Assembly: GCA_016795325.1 (NCBI GenBank)
Contig: JAEUHY010000059.1
Location: 124,001 to 188,000, forward strand
Direction of reading: 5' to 3'
DNA length: 64,000 nt
Source: Planctomycetota bacterium
GTDB taxonomy: Bacteria > Planctomycetota > UBA1135 > GCA-002686595
The position numbers and the translations under genes are program-made. The notes beneath the pieces were generated by a model. The model was not told the DNA's origin. It worked only from the letters and a program-made list of their open reading frames with translations, and searched no databases. Positions 18,201 through 25,788 of this stretch are shown here, one piece after another. Position 1 is the first letter of the stretch, and the number at the start of each line of letters is the position of its first letter.

Positions 18201-18520
18201 GGCCGGACCTGCGCGGCCTCGCCAAGCGCGCGACGCGTGTCGACATGCTCGAGTCGATCGTCGATTCGAACCGGCGCATCGCGCGCGGCTACGAAAACTG
18301 GGTCTTCACCTTCGAGGATGATCCCGCCGTCGCCGGCGTGATCCTCGAAGAGACGGACACGAGCGTGCGGGTGCGCACGAGCCAGGACGAAATCGTCGAG
18401 CTCGAGCGCGCCGCCATCACCGGCCGTCGCAAGGACCTCTCCGCGATGCCGCAAGACGTGGCCAAGTTCCTCTCGCGCGAAGAGATGCGCGATCTGATCG
18501 AGTACCTCGCCAGCCTCTGA
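15239..18520 (+). CDS. PVC-type haem-binding CxxCH dehydrogenase with HEAT repeats
   Basis: 1093 aa from a GTG at 15239. N-terminal half: beta-propeller of the membrane-bound dehydrogenase type (P-E-G-F-E-V-K-L-W-A-A-E-P-L-L-A-N-P; repeated D-x-D-G-D-G-R-A-D loops, e.g. D-T-D-G-D-G-R-A-D). Middle: HEAT-like helical repeats (about 480-930). C-terminus: cytochrome c motif C-L-R-C-H (Cys973, Cys976, His977) with G-P-D-L-R-G-L-A after it and L-S-R-E-E-M-R-D-L-I-E-Y-L at the end, matching Planctomycetal haem-binding domains. Likely an exported oxidoreductase that passes electrons to the respiratory chain; substrate unknown. The start has a weak signal-like segment. Overlaps the previous gene by 4 nt. 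Confidence 0.93.
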   Translation: MKLALLLPVLNSFQHGAQQVSGPYVAPASDEGQAAIAKMKAPEGFEVKLWAAEPLLANPVAMYVTDKGECYVAETFRIKSGVDDIRDHMNWLDDDVAARTVEDRVEYLRKHWGERFEEVYTKDSERVRWVGDTDGDGRADKSTVFAEGFNAPADGLAAGVLEHRGKVYFTCMPSLWELSDSDGDRIADAKKALSSGYGIRFALIGHDLHGMAIGPDGKLYFSCGDRGLSVPLPDGRRLENQFNGAVLRCNLDGSELEIFATGLRNPQELVFDELGELWTVDNNSDGGDKARLVHIVEGMDAGWRQSYQWLTEPNLRGPWNDEGLWKPHFEGQAAYIVPPLANICDGPSGLAYNPGTALGGAHPNTFFICDFRGDASYSGVQTFTVKPKGSSFELDKLEKFLWGTLVTDCQFGPDGALWFSDWVSGWNKTGKGRIYRLESKTQHPQAAQVKQWLTEDWSRVDHNELVRRLGHADQRVRLAAQFEFVERDRAETLVKVARDTSAPKLARLHAIWGLAQEGRRKDERFVPAKLTEDHDRDVRASALRALGSRAAWVSEGAITACLNDVDPLVRRYALLAYSKTETTIVGVANPLVVNAARALDGSDPVLRAAVVRALVSCTTSGQLAELAGDESAQVRIAAVVALRDQRGSELARFLNDVDPLVVIESARAIYDEQIVDAMPALAKLIEREDLKGTALVRRVLHANFRLGARENAERLAEFATRANAEELHRWEALDLLTKWTEPPGRDGFTGEWWPLPERDGAFLPHLVQSMQTAGIEKAPQRVVEAWIEVAERCNASEVGPALVACACDTDTNADLRAKALRAASLVAPAALEPALPQLAIDAEATVRAQALRAIQKAAPERAYPLLAEAARHGAIEERRVAYTALAALKDPRVDTLFTVELARHIAGLIPPEVALDLVLAAEQRSDESVKSVLANLAAVGGIDPAAAPFIDSLHGGDKARGKRVLREKAETSCLRCHKIEWGEGGEVGPDLRGLAKRATRVDMLESIVDSNRRIARGYENWVFTFEDDPAVAGVILEETDTSVRVRTSQDEIVELERAAITGRRKDLSAMPQDVAKFLSREEMRDLIEYLASL

Positions 18521-18528
18521 GACCAGCC

Positions 18529-19410
18529 ATGATCCAACTCGACCGCCGCGCGATCCTCGCCGCCAGCGCCGCTCTGCTCTCGCCGCGCACCGTCCGTGCG
18601 CAAGACCGCGCCGCCGCGAGCGCGGAGGCTGTGCGCAAGCTCAAGGTGCGCTTCGCCGTCAACGCGGAGATCTGGTGGGGCGGCCTGCCCTTCGAGCAGC
18701 GCATCGAACGCTCGCTCGCGGCCGGTTTCGAGAGAATCGAGTTCTGGCCGTGGCGCAACAAGGACCTCGCGGCGCTCGAAAAGCTCAGCAAAGACCGCGG
18801 CGTGAAGTTCGCGCAGTTCACCGCCTGGGGTTTTGATCCGGGCCTGTGCAATCCGGCGAACCATCAAAAGGCCGTGGACGAAGTGCGCGAGGCCTGCAAA
18901 GCCGCCAACCGCATCCAGTGCCCGATGATGACCGTCGTCGCGGGCAACGATCAGAAGGGCATGACGCGCGAGCAGATGCACGCGCACGTGACGACCGGCC
19001 TCAAGCTGCTCGCGCCCGTCGCGCGCGACCACAACATCACGCTGATCCTCGAGCCGATGAACGGCCGCGTCGATCACCCCGGCCACTGTCTGTACGGCTC
19101 CGAAGCCGCGGTGCGCATCTGCCGCGAGGTCGATTCGCCGCACGTGAAGATCAACTGGGACCTCTACCACATGCAGCTCGCCGAGGGCGACCTGTGCGGG
19201 CGCTTGAAGGACGGCCTCGATCAACTCGCGTACGTGCAGGTCGCGGACACGCCGGGCCGTAACGAGCCGGGTACGGGCGAGATCTTCTATCCGCGCGTGT
19301 TCCGCGCGCTCGACGAGCTCGGCTACAAGGGCGTCGTCGGACTCGAGTGCTGGCCGAAGGACGGCGAAGAGCGCGCGATCGAGCGCTTGATCGCCGCTGC
19401 GACTTGGTAG
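18529..19410 (+). CDS. Hydroxypyruvate isomerase-like TIM-barrel protein with Tat-like signal
   Basis: 293 aa. N-terminal D-R-R-A-I-L-A-A-S-A-A-L-L is a Tat-like signal. The rest follows the hydroxypyruvate isomerase (Hyi/YgbM) branch of the xylose-isomerase-like superfamily: E-I-W-W-G-G-L-P-F, L-I-L-E-P-M-N, K-I-N-W-D-L-Y-H-M-Q, then V-Q-V-A-D-T-P-G-R-N-E-P-G-T-G-E. The metal-binding Glu, Asp and His of the family are visible in those motifs. It follows the CxxCH dehydrogenase by 8 nt, so an operon of three is likely. Exact substrate cannot be told. Confidence 0.88.
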   Translation: MIQLDRRAILAASAALLSPRTVRAQDRAAASAEAVRKLKVRFAVNAEIWWGGLPFEQRIERSLAAGFERIEFWPWRNKDLAALEKLSKDRGVKFAQFTAWGFDPGLCNPANHQKAVDEVREACKAANRIQCPMMTVVAGNDQKGMTREQMHAHVTTGLKLLAPVARDHNITLILEPMNGRVDHPGHCLYGSEAAVRICREVDSPHVKINWDLYHMQLAEGDLCGRLKDGLDQLAYVQVADTPGRNEPGTGEIFYPRVFRALDELGYKGVVGLECWPKDGEERAIERLIAAATW

Positions 19411-19417
19411 TCCCGCG

Positions 19418-19654
19418 TCAGCGCGGCTGCGGCGGCGCCTGAGCCTCGCGCGACTCTTGATCGGCCTCGGCCTGCCGCAGTCGCTCGTGCTCCTGGGCGC
19501 GTTCGCGTTCGCGCTTGAGGCGCAGTTCCTGCGTTTGGCGCTGGATGGAGAACGACTTCGACGACTTGACGCGCAACGTCACGCCCGCGAGCGCCACGAC
19601 GCCCACGCCGGCGAGCACGATCCACGCGCTCGGCTTCTCGCTCCCCACGCCCAT
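19418..19654 (-). CDS. Small single-pass membrane protein with charged coiled-coil tail
   Basis: 78 aa from an ATG at 19652-19654. One hydrophobic segment (W-I-V-L-A-G-V-G-V-V-A-L-A-G-V-T-L) is followed by a highly charged helix (L-R-L-K-R-E-R-E-R-A-Q-E-H-E-R-L-R) and a Pro/Gln tail. Longer upstream start positions are possible but run into the FMN-reductase gene on the other strand. No family recognised. It converges with the isomerase-like gene (7-nt gap). Confidence 0.5.
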   Translation of the reverse strand: MGVGSEKPSAWIVLAGVGVVALAGVTLRVKSSKSFSIQRQTQELRLKRERERAQEHERLRQAEADQESREAQAPPQPR

Positions 19655-19753
19655 CAGGCGCGTTATCGACACTTGCGAGCGCCCGGCTGAAGCGCTTTGC
19701 GCACGGCGAAAAACGGCGTTCGCAGCAACTGCGGCGCACAGTACCGTGCATTC

Positions 19754-20329
19754 ATGACTACGCCCCGCATCCTCGTCTTCGCCGGCAGCGCCCGCAGCGC
19801 GTCCCTCAACAAACGTCTCGCAGCGGCGGCCGCGCGCGCCGTTCAGGCTGCCGGCGCCCACGCCACACTGCTCGACCTGCGCGACTTCGAGTTGCCGCTC
19901 TACGACGGCGACCTCGAACAACGTGGGCTTCCGCCCAAGCTCGCGGAGCTCAAGGCGCTCTTCAAGCAGCACCACGGCCTCTTGCTCGCTTGCCCTGAGT
20001 ACAACGGCTCGATCACGCCGCTGCTCAAGAACACGCTCGATTGGGTCTCGCGGCCCGCGCCCGGTGAGAAGCCGTTGGAGTGCTACGAAGGCAAGGTCGC
20101 GGGGTTGCTCGCGGCGTCGCCGGGCGCGCTCGGCGGCCTGCGCGGTCTAGTGCACGTGCGCGCGATCCTCGGCGGAATCCGCGTGCTGGTCGTGCCCGAG
20201 CAGGCCGCGATCGGCGGTGCGAACAAGGCCTTCGACGAACAGGGCGAACTCGTCGACGAGAAGCAGCGCGCCTCGGTGAACGCCGTCGCCGGTGCGGTTG
20301 TGCGTCTCGCGGCGAAACTCAACGCGTGA
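19754..20329 (+). CDS. NAD(P)H-dependent FMN reductase family flavoprotein
   Basis: 191 aa from an ATG at 19754. The flavodoxin-like fold of NADPH-dependent FMN reductases is visible: I-L-V-F-A-G-S-A-R-S-A-S-L-N (FMN phosphate loop), C-P-E-Y-N-G-S-I-T-P-L-L-K-N-T-L-D-W-V-S-R, and L-A-A-S-P-G-A-L-G-G. Probably reduces FMN or quinones in the cytoplasm. Stands alone between convergent genes. Confidence 0.92.
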   Translation: MTTPRILVFAGSARSASLNKRLAAAAARAVQAAGAHATLLDLRDFELPLYDGDLEQRGLPPKLAELKALFKQHHGLLLACPEYNGSITPLLKNTLDWVSRPAPGEKPLECYEGKVAGLLAASPGALGGLRGLVHVRAILGGIRVLVVPEQAAIGGANKAFDEQGELVDEKQRASVNAVAGAVVRLAAKLNA

Positions 20330-20362
20330 CGCCGGGCGGCGCCGCGAGCGCACCTGCTTGGG

Positions 20363-21702
20363 TCACGGGCACTCGTCCGGCTGACCGTCCAGATCCAGGT
20401 CCAGGCTTCCGCCGGCGGCGATGTCGAACGCGTCGGGCACGCCGTTGGAGTTGCAGTCAGGCCCAGCGGCGTCGTCGAAGACCACGACGTGGCGCGGGCT
20501 GGCGTTGTAACGCGCGCCGAGTGCGTCGTCGCACAACAGCTGAAGGAACTCGACGCGAGCGGTGCGCCCCGCAGCGAGTGGGCGCGGTTGCACCGACGAG
20601 TTGAGCGCGCCGCTGGGTTGGACCGCGCCGAGCAGCTTCAAGCTGCCGGAGGGGCCCGCAGGCGTCAGCAGGGGGCCGATCGCGCTGGCGCCGTAGGTCC
20701 AAGTCGCGCGTCGATTCGTGCGCAGCAGCGCGACATCCAGCGGTGTTCCGTGATGGCGAGTTGCAGCGGCAGCGTGTCGCGCACAAAGGTGGGGCAGGCC
20801 AGCCGTCGCGCTGCGCCCGGTTCAACCACCAGTGACGACTGCACAAGATCCTCCGCCGAGCCAACCACGCCAGGGCAATCGGTCTGCGCGCCGCCGCCGG
20901 CCGCGCCGGGCGTGAACTGGTTGTCGAGCGAACGCGCGCTCGTCGTCAGCAAATCCCATCCGTCGCCGCCGTCGCCGGTGCACAACGCGCTGGTCAGCGC
21001 ATCGCCACCTACGCCGCCAGAGAGCTGCGAGCCGGCGACGAACAGCACCGACTGCTGCGCATTCACGCCGTCGCCGCCCTCGCCGCCGTTGGCGCCGCCT
21101 CGTCCGCCGTGCAATTCGCAGCCGTGGAGCGCGAGCGTCGAGTTGCGCAGACGCACGCTGTCCCCCGCATTTCCGCCCGCTGCCAGCGCCGAGCCCGAGT
21201 TCTTGCCGTTCCCGCCGGTCGCGTTGCAACCCACGAGCGCTACGCGCGCGCAGGCGTCGATCCACAACGCATCGCCGCCGCGGCTCGGTCCGCTCCCGAA
21301 GCTGTTCGCTCCGCGCAACGTGCAATCCTGCAGGCGCACGTGGCCGGCGTTGTTCACCAGCGCGAGCCCGTCGACGCCGGAGGGCATCGATCCGCCCGTG
21401 GAAAGTCCTTGGAGCACGACGAACGAACTCGCGGGGACGTTCTGCACCAGCGATCCGTAGCCGACCGAAACCGCGGCGCCGGGCAGCGCCGCCAGCGTGA
21501 GGCCTTTCCCGTCGAGGCTGAAGGCCGCGTAGGCGCCAGGGCCGAGCAGTAGCACGTCGCCATCCTGCGCTGCGTTGATCGCCGATTGCAGCGTGGCGTA
21601 ACTGCCTGCCGCCGGGCCCTCGACGATCAGCACGTCGCGGGCTTGGGCAAGGGAGGCGCACAGCGGCGCCGCAAGCGTGACGCACACGAGTCGATGCAAC
21701 AT
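20363..21702 (-). pseudogene. Secreted beta-helix protein with a single-base frameshift near its C-terminal domain
   Basis: Read on the minus strand from the ATG at 21700-21702. A signal peptide (M-L-H-R-L-V-C-V-T-L-A-A-P-L-C-A-S-L-A-Q-A) is followed by a right-handed beta-helix-like repeat region (A-T-L-Q-S-A-I-N-A-A-Q-D-G-D-V-L-L-L-G-P-G, then G-G-N-G-K-N-S-G-S-A repeats). The frame shifts near 20745-20750 and continues in another frame with T-P-L-D-V-A-L-L...D-C-N-S-N-G-V-P-D-A-F-D-I...D-G-Q-P-D-E-C-P, a calcium-binding-like tail common on Planctomycete exoproteins. Adding one C on the plus strand at the CC of 20748-20749 gives I-T-G-T-P-L-D-V and restores one frame of about 446 aa. Read as is, the tail is lost. 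This may be a true inactivation or a sequencing error. Confidence 0.8.
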
Positions 21703-22031
21703 GGACGGCTTCTCCTTGGGCGTGAAGCGAGTTGGGATCTCGGAAAGCGTCGCTGTCCGGAAGTGTGCGAGCGACGGACTCTCAGCATGACGCGCTCAGC
21801 GCGTTCGGGCCGTGACGCGGCTGTGGGCGCGAGAGCGTTCGCCGCAAGTCGCTGCCGGGTGGCGACGAGCGCGCGGGCGACCAGGCGGCGCCGCAACTTG
21901 ATTGTTGTGAGCACAACCGATTCCCGTGGCCACGGCATCGCACTTCACTCGCGACCGCGCACACGGAATTCGGCGCCGCGCTGGTGATGCTGGAGCGGCT
22001 GCCGTTGACGCCCGGCTCGCGAGCTGCTGGC
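21703..22031. other. 329-nt intergenic region upstream of the beta-helix gene, no gene seen
   Basis: No convincing coding frame. On the minus strand an AAGGAG ribosome site lies shortly before the beta-helix start. The only other structure noted is the inverted repeat GTTGTG-AG-CACAAC at 21904-21917, listed separately. Shadow frames here have Arg/Ala-rich products without domain signatures. Confidence 0.6.
21904..21917. promoter_or_regulatory. Inverted repeat, possible operator
   Basis: Perfect 6-bp arms GTTGTG-AG-CACAAC in an otherwise GC-rich gap, about 200 nt before the beta-helix start and 115 nt after the upstream gene's stop. The form resembles a dimeric-repressor site. No regulator gene is nearby, so the assignment is tentative. 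Confidence 0.3.
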
Positions 22032-23072
22032 TCAGCCGTCGCCGCGGTTGAGCCGGCGCACCGCTTCCAGCCACTCCGGGCTCAACTTGCCTGGCTCGCC
22101 ACTGACATCGATGAGCACAAAGGGGGGCGCGTTCGGATCGGCCGGCGGCGGGACGACGCGCAGCGTGAGCTCGAGGTATTTGTGCTCGCCCGGCGCGAGA
22201 GCGACGTGTTCGGACTCGTACTGCGGCGCGTCGGCGCCACCGCGTTTGGAGGTGAAGTACAGCGTCACGGCGCCGGACTTCAGGCTGTCGAACACTGCGC
22301 GTCCCGAGGCGTCGGTCGTCGTCTTGTGCGCCGCGCCGAAGTCGCTGCCGCCAAAGTTGTGGCGACCGCTTGTCAATTTTTGCGAGACGCACACCTCGAC
22401 GTCCGCGAGCGCGGCGCCGTCCGGCGCGAGCAGGCGCAGATCGAGACTCGCCGAGCCGATCTGCACGTAGTAGCGCGGTCGGCCCTCGTTCGCCGGCGGT
22501 CGGAAAGTCTCCCGCACTCCTGGTCCCGAAAACCCGAGCACGTGAACGTGCGCGGACGTGAAGCGCTCGGCGGGAAACAGCGCGCAGCCGCGCGAGTCGG
22601 TGACCGAGGAAAACGAGAGCACTTCCGTCTGCGGATCGCCGTTCACCTCGCGGGCGACTTCGAGCTCGAGCCGCACGTCGCGACCGCGCGCGGGTTGTCC
22701 GTCGCTCCAGACGTGGATCTCGATCGGCAGCGGCTCGCGCGGCGTCTCGGCGAGTTCGACCGGCTCGGGGCGCCGTCGCACGACGAACGGCTCTGGCGTC
22801 TCCGTGATCGGCAGTGGCACGGCGAGGCGCTCGGTGTCGGCGTTCTTCGCTGTCTCGAAGTCTGACGAAGACGCGGAAGCAGGATCGCTCGCGCGCTCGG
22901 CGTCCCGTGCGGCGCTCAGCTCAGCTTCGAGCACAGCGTCGACGCGCGGCTCGCGCAGGTCTGCAACTTGGGTGGCGTCGACCCACGTCGCTGCGCTCGA
23001 CACGAACCACGCCAGCCACACGAGCAGAGCTGCGATCAGCAGGGCAGTAGCAGCGAGCGAGCGTTGGCGCAT
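22032..23072 (-). CDS. Membrane-anchored protein with regulatory-like beta domains
   Basis: 346 aa. One N-terminal hydrophobic segment (L-L-I-A-A-L-L-V-W-L-A-W-F-V), then a Ser/Ala/Glu-rich linker (about 40-100) and two beta-sandwich modules: one starting P-I-E-I-H-V-W-S-D-G-Q-P-A-R-G, one starting L-D-L-R-L-L-A-P-D-G-A-A-L-A-D-V-E-V with T-D-A-S-G-R-A-V-F. These are of the same type as in the tethered sigma factor at 518-3667, where the TM plus linker plus beta-module layout is also seen. Role unknown. Confidence 0.75.
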   Translation of the reverse strand: MRQRSLAATALLIAALLVWLAWFVSSAATWVDATQVADLREPRVDAVLEAELSAARDAERASDPASASSSDFETAKNADTERLAVPLPITETPEPFVVRRRPEPVELAETPREPLPIEIHVWSDGQPARGRDVRLELEVAREVNGDPQTEVLSFSSVTDSRGCALFPAERFTSAHVHVLGFSGPGVRETFRPPANEGRPRYYVQIGSASLDLRLLAPDGAALADVEVCVSQKLTSGRHNFGGSDFGAAHKTTTDASGRAVFDSLKSGAVTLYFTSKRGGADAPQYESEHVALAPGEHKYLELTLRVVPPPADPNAPPFVLIDVSGEPGKLSPEWLEAVRRLNRGDG

Positions 23073-23119
23073 CGGGCGGAATGTCCGGCCTCAGCGTAGC
23101 TCCGCCCGCGAAAAGCCGC

Positions 23120-24058
23120 TCAACGCGTGAGTTCTTCGGGCAAGCGGAACGTGATCGTCTCGCGCTCGCCGTCCATCTCGGTGACCGACGTCACGCCCAG
23201 TTCACGCAGGCGCGCGAGCACCTGTTGGACGAGCGATTCGGGCGCGCTCGCGCCGGCCGTGACGCCGATGCGCGCGCCGGCGCGGAACCAACTCGGGTCG
23301 ATCTGCGCCGCGCCGTCGATCAGGTACGAGGGCACGCCCTTGCGCTCGCCCAGTTCGCGCAGGCGATTGGAGTTCGAGCTGTTTTGCGAGCCGACCACGA
23401 GCAGCAGATCGATGCGATCGCCCATCTCCTTGACCGCGTTCTGCCGGTTCTGCGTCGCGTAGCAGATGTCCTTCAGCTCGGGCCCCTTGATCGACGGGAA
23501 GCGCCGCTTGAGCGCGTCGATCACCTCGCGCGTGTCGTCGACCGACAACGTGGTCTGCGTCACGTAGGACAGCTGCTGCGGGTCGTCGACTTCGAGCGCC
23601 TGAACTTCTTCGACGGTCGAGAGCACGTACACCTTGCCGCTCACGCGGCCGCGTGTGCCTTCGACCTCGGGGTGACCTTCGTGGCCGATCAGGATCAGCT
23701 CGCGGCCTTCGCGGTGGTACTGCTGCGCCTGCAGGTGCACCTTCGTCACCAGCGGGCAGGTCGCGTCGATCACACGCAGCGCGCGCGACTTGGCGCGCGC
23801 CACGACCTCTTCGGCGACGCCGTGCGCGCTGAAGATCGTGACCGCGCCGCCGGGCACTTCGTCGAGCGAGTCGACGAACTTCACGCCGCGCGCCGACAGA
23901 TCGTCGACGACGTAGCGGTTGTGGACGATCTCGTGCAGCACGTAGACCGGCGCGCCGTAGCGCTCGAGTGCGCGCTCGACGATTTCGATGGCCCGGTCGA
24001 CGCCCGCGCAGAAGCCGCGCGGTTGGGCGAGGAGGACTTCCATGGCGAGGTTCGACAT
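23120..24058 (-). CDS. ispH: 4-hydroxy-3-methylbut-2-enyl diphosphate reductase (IspH)
   Basis: 312 aa from the ATG at 24056-24058. IspH makes IPP and DMAPP in the last step of the non-mevalonate isoprenoid pathway. The three iron-sulfur cysteines are at G-F-C-A-G-V (Cys17), D-A-T-C-P-L-V and D-I-C-Y-A-T-Q-N-R-Q; conserved H-E-I-V-H-N, S-A-H-G-V and S-Q-N-S-S-N-S motifs are present. Length fits the family. It lies 23 nt downstream of a ferredoxin gene, a plausible electron donor. Confidence 0.97.
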   Translation of the reverse strand: MSNLAMEVLLAQPRGFCAGVDRAIEIVERALERYGAPVYVLHEIVHNRYVVDDLSARGVKFVDSLDEVPGGAVTIFSAHGVAEEVVARAKSRALRVIDATCPLVTKVHLQAQQYHREGRELILIGHEGHPEVEGTRGRVSGKVYVLSTVEEVQALEVDDPQQLSYVTQTTLSVDDTREVIDALKRRFPSIKGPELKDICYATQNRQNAVKEMGDRIDLLLVVGSQNSSNSNRLRELGERKGVPSYLIDGAAQIDPSWFRAGARIGVTAGASAPESLVQQVLARLRELGVTSVTEMDGERETITFRLPEELTR

Positions 24059-24081
24059 GGTGTCGCTTCGCTCCTGCCTGC

Positions 24082-24492
24082 TCAATGGTGCTCCTCGCGC
24101 ACGAGGTTGCGGTTCCAGGTCGGGATCTCGACCACCAGGTTGCAGCTGCCGTTGGCGACCGCTTGGCAGGCGAGGCGCGACTTGGGGCCCACGCCGCGCG
24201 CGTTGTCGAGTTGGTCGAGCTCTGCGTCGCTCGCCTCGTTGCAGCTCGATAGCCCCTCGCGCACGATCACGTGGCAGGTCGAGCAGGCGCACACGCCGCC
24301 GCAGGCGTGGTCGACGTCGATGTCGTGGCCCATCGCGATCTCGAGGATCGAGCCCTTGAGCCCGTCGCGCGAGTAGGGGATCTGCGCCGGATCGACCTCG
24401 ACCACCTTGTTGAGCGGCAGGAAGGTGATCGTGTAGGGCCGCTTGGGCAGCTCGTACTTGGCAGGCTCGTTGTAGGGGTTGGATCCGCCCAT
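24082..24492 (-). CDS. Adrenodoxin-type 2Fe-2S ferredoxin
   Basis: 136 aa. The cluster ligands follow the ISC/adrenodoxin spacing: C64-G-G-V-C-A-C70-S-T-C73 and C109 (S-R-L-A-C-Q). Residues 20-60 form the beta-grasp fold, with D-I-D-V-D-H-A just before the cluster. The C-terminus (V-V-E-I-P-T-W-N-R-N-L-V) is typical of Fdx. Likely a soluble electron carrier, probably for the adjacent IspH; this link is inferred from spacing (23 nt). Confidence 0.92.
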   Translation of the reverse strand: MGGSNPYNEPAKYELPKRPYTITFLPLNKVVEVDPAQIPYSRDGLKGSILEIAMGHDIDVDHACGGVCACSTCHVIVREGLSSCNEASDAELDQLDNARGVGPKSRLACQAVANGSCNLVVEIPTWNRNLVREEHH

Positions 24493-24548
24493 GGGAGGCT
24501 TCGACAGTGCTGCGGCCCGCGATCGGCCGCGTGGGGAGTCAAACCCCG

Positions 24549-24554
24549 ATTGTA
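24549..24554 (-). promoter_or_regulatory. Possible -10 element (TACAAT) for the ferredoxin-ispH unit
   Basis: On the minus strand, TACAAT (5 of 6 to TATAAT) lies 57 nt before the ferredoxin ATG. No clear -35 hexamer is seen at 16-18 nt upstream, so this is a weak prediction. Confidence 0.35.
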
Positions 24555-24612
24555 GACCGCGCTTGCCGGCGATTCGCCCCGCGGCCGGCGAGCACTTGCT
24601 GCACGTTGCGTT

Positions 24613-25767
24613 TCACGTGCGCGCCGCTGCATCGGGCGCGGCGGAAAGCGGCTCAATCGACGTCGTGCAGTCGAAGCACACCTCGTGGCCGACAGGAAAC
24701 TGGCGTCGGCAGCGCGGGCAGTAACCCCACAACCCGGCGTCTTCGGGGGCCGGCGGCGCGGCGGCGGCGCGCAAGTCGTGCCCGGCGCGTGCGGCCGCGG
24801 CGACGATCTCGGCCGAGAACCACCGCTCGCACTCCAGCGCGAGCGGGGCGACGCCTTCGACGCGCCGCGGGTAGAGCGCGTCCACCGCGACCAGGCGCAG
24901 GATCTCCGCGCGGTCCGGCTCGGGTGCGAGCGCGGCGGCGCTCAGCGGGTGCAGGTCGGCGACCAGCGGACGCGCCAACTCGTCGAGCGCGCGCAGGGCG
25001 CTGATCGGACTGAGCGCACAGGAGAGCGTCAGGCGTTGGAGCTCGTCGGGGCAGTCCGGCGTGAGCTCGCGCGCCGCGCGCCGCGCCTTCACGGTGATGG
25101 CGATGTTGAGGCCGAGCAACACGGCGGCGAGCGGCGCCCACGTCCACAACGTGCCCCAGGTGTACACCGCGACGGGTGTTGCGACGGCGAGCACCACGAA
25201 TTGCGCGTTGCACAGGATGCGCAGGCCGCGCGTGAGCGCGAAGAAGCGTTCGACGCGCGCGCGCAATGCGCCGCCGTCGAAGGCGCGTGACAGCGCACGC
25301 CGCACCAGCGCGGCGCGCTCCTCTTCGCGCGCCTGAGCCAATTCCTCGAGCGTGTGCGCCAGTTCGCGCGCCGCGCGGTTCGATCCGCAGCGCACGAACT
25401 CACGTCCGTTGACTTCGATCGCACTTTCGCGAACGCCGATCTGCTCGACGTGCTCCCAGGCGAGAGCCTGCGCCTGGAACGGCGCGCGCTGCGCGAGTTC
25501 GAGCTCGAGCGGCTCGCGTGTGGAGAGGCCCTTGGGCGACGGCGCGACGGGCCAAGCTTCGACGAGCAGCGCCGTGCCCAGCGGCGGAAGCGGCTGCAGC
25601 CAGATCAGGCCCGCGCGCGGACTGCCGAACAGCGGCGAGAAACGCGCGCGGCGGAAGTTGCGCACGGCGAGCGCGCGCAGCACGAGCGTCGAACGCGGCG
25701 TCCAACGCACGCATTCGACGGCGTACAGCAGCGCCAGGACCGTGAAGAACTGCGAGAGCGCGTCCAT
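24613..25767 (-). CDS. Membrane protein with C-terminal zinc ribbon
   Basis: 384 aa. Hydrophobic segments at the N-terminus (about 5-20) and about 185-235, with charged stretches in between, then a C-terminal zinc ribbon C-P-R-C...C-F-D-C (about 348-372). No family recognised. Starts 21 nt downstream of the DUF2167-like gene, probably the same transcript. Confidence 0.7.
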   Translation of the reverse strand: MDALSQFFTVLALLYAVECVRWTPRSTLVLRALAVRNFRRARFSPLFGSPRAGLIWLQPLPPLGTALLVEAWPVAPSPKGLSTREPLELELAQRAPFQAQALAWEHVEQIGVRESAIEVNGREFVRCGSNRAARELAHTLEELAQAREEERAALVRRALSRAFDGGALRARVERFFALTRGLRILCNAQFVVLAVATPVAVYTWGTLWTWAPLAAVLLGLNIAITVKARRAARELTPDCPDELQRLTLSCALSPISALRALDELARPLVADLHPLSAAALAPEPDRAEILRLVAVDALYPRRVEGVAPLALECERWFSAEIVAAAARAGHDLRAAAAPPAPEDAGLWGYCPRCRRQFPVGHEVCFDCTTSIEPLSAAPDAAART

Positions 25768-25788
25768 CGGGCGCGTCCGCCGCGTCGC

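Noticed and set aside
24530..24560. GGGG-TTTGACT-CCCC hairpin resembling a tRNA T-arm on the minus strand
   Set aside because: Lacks the conserved TTC start of the T-loop and no acceptor or anticodon arm is found around it.
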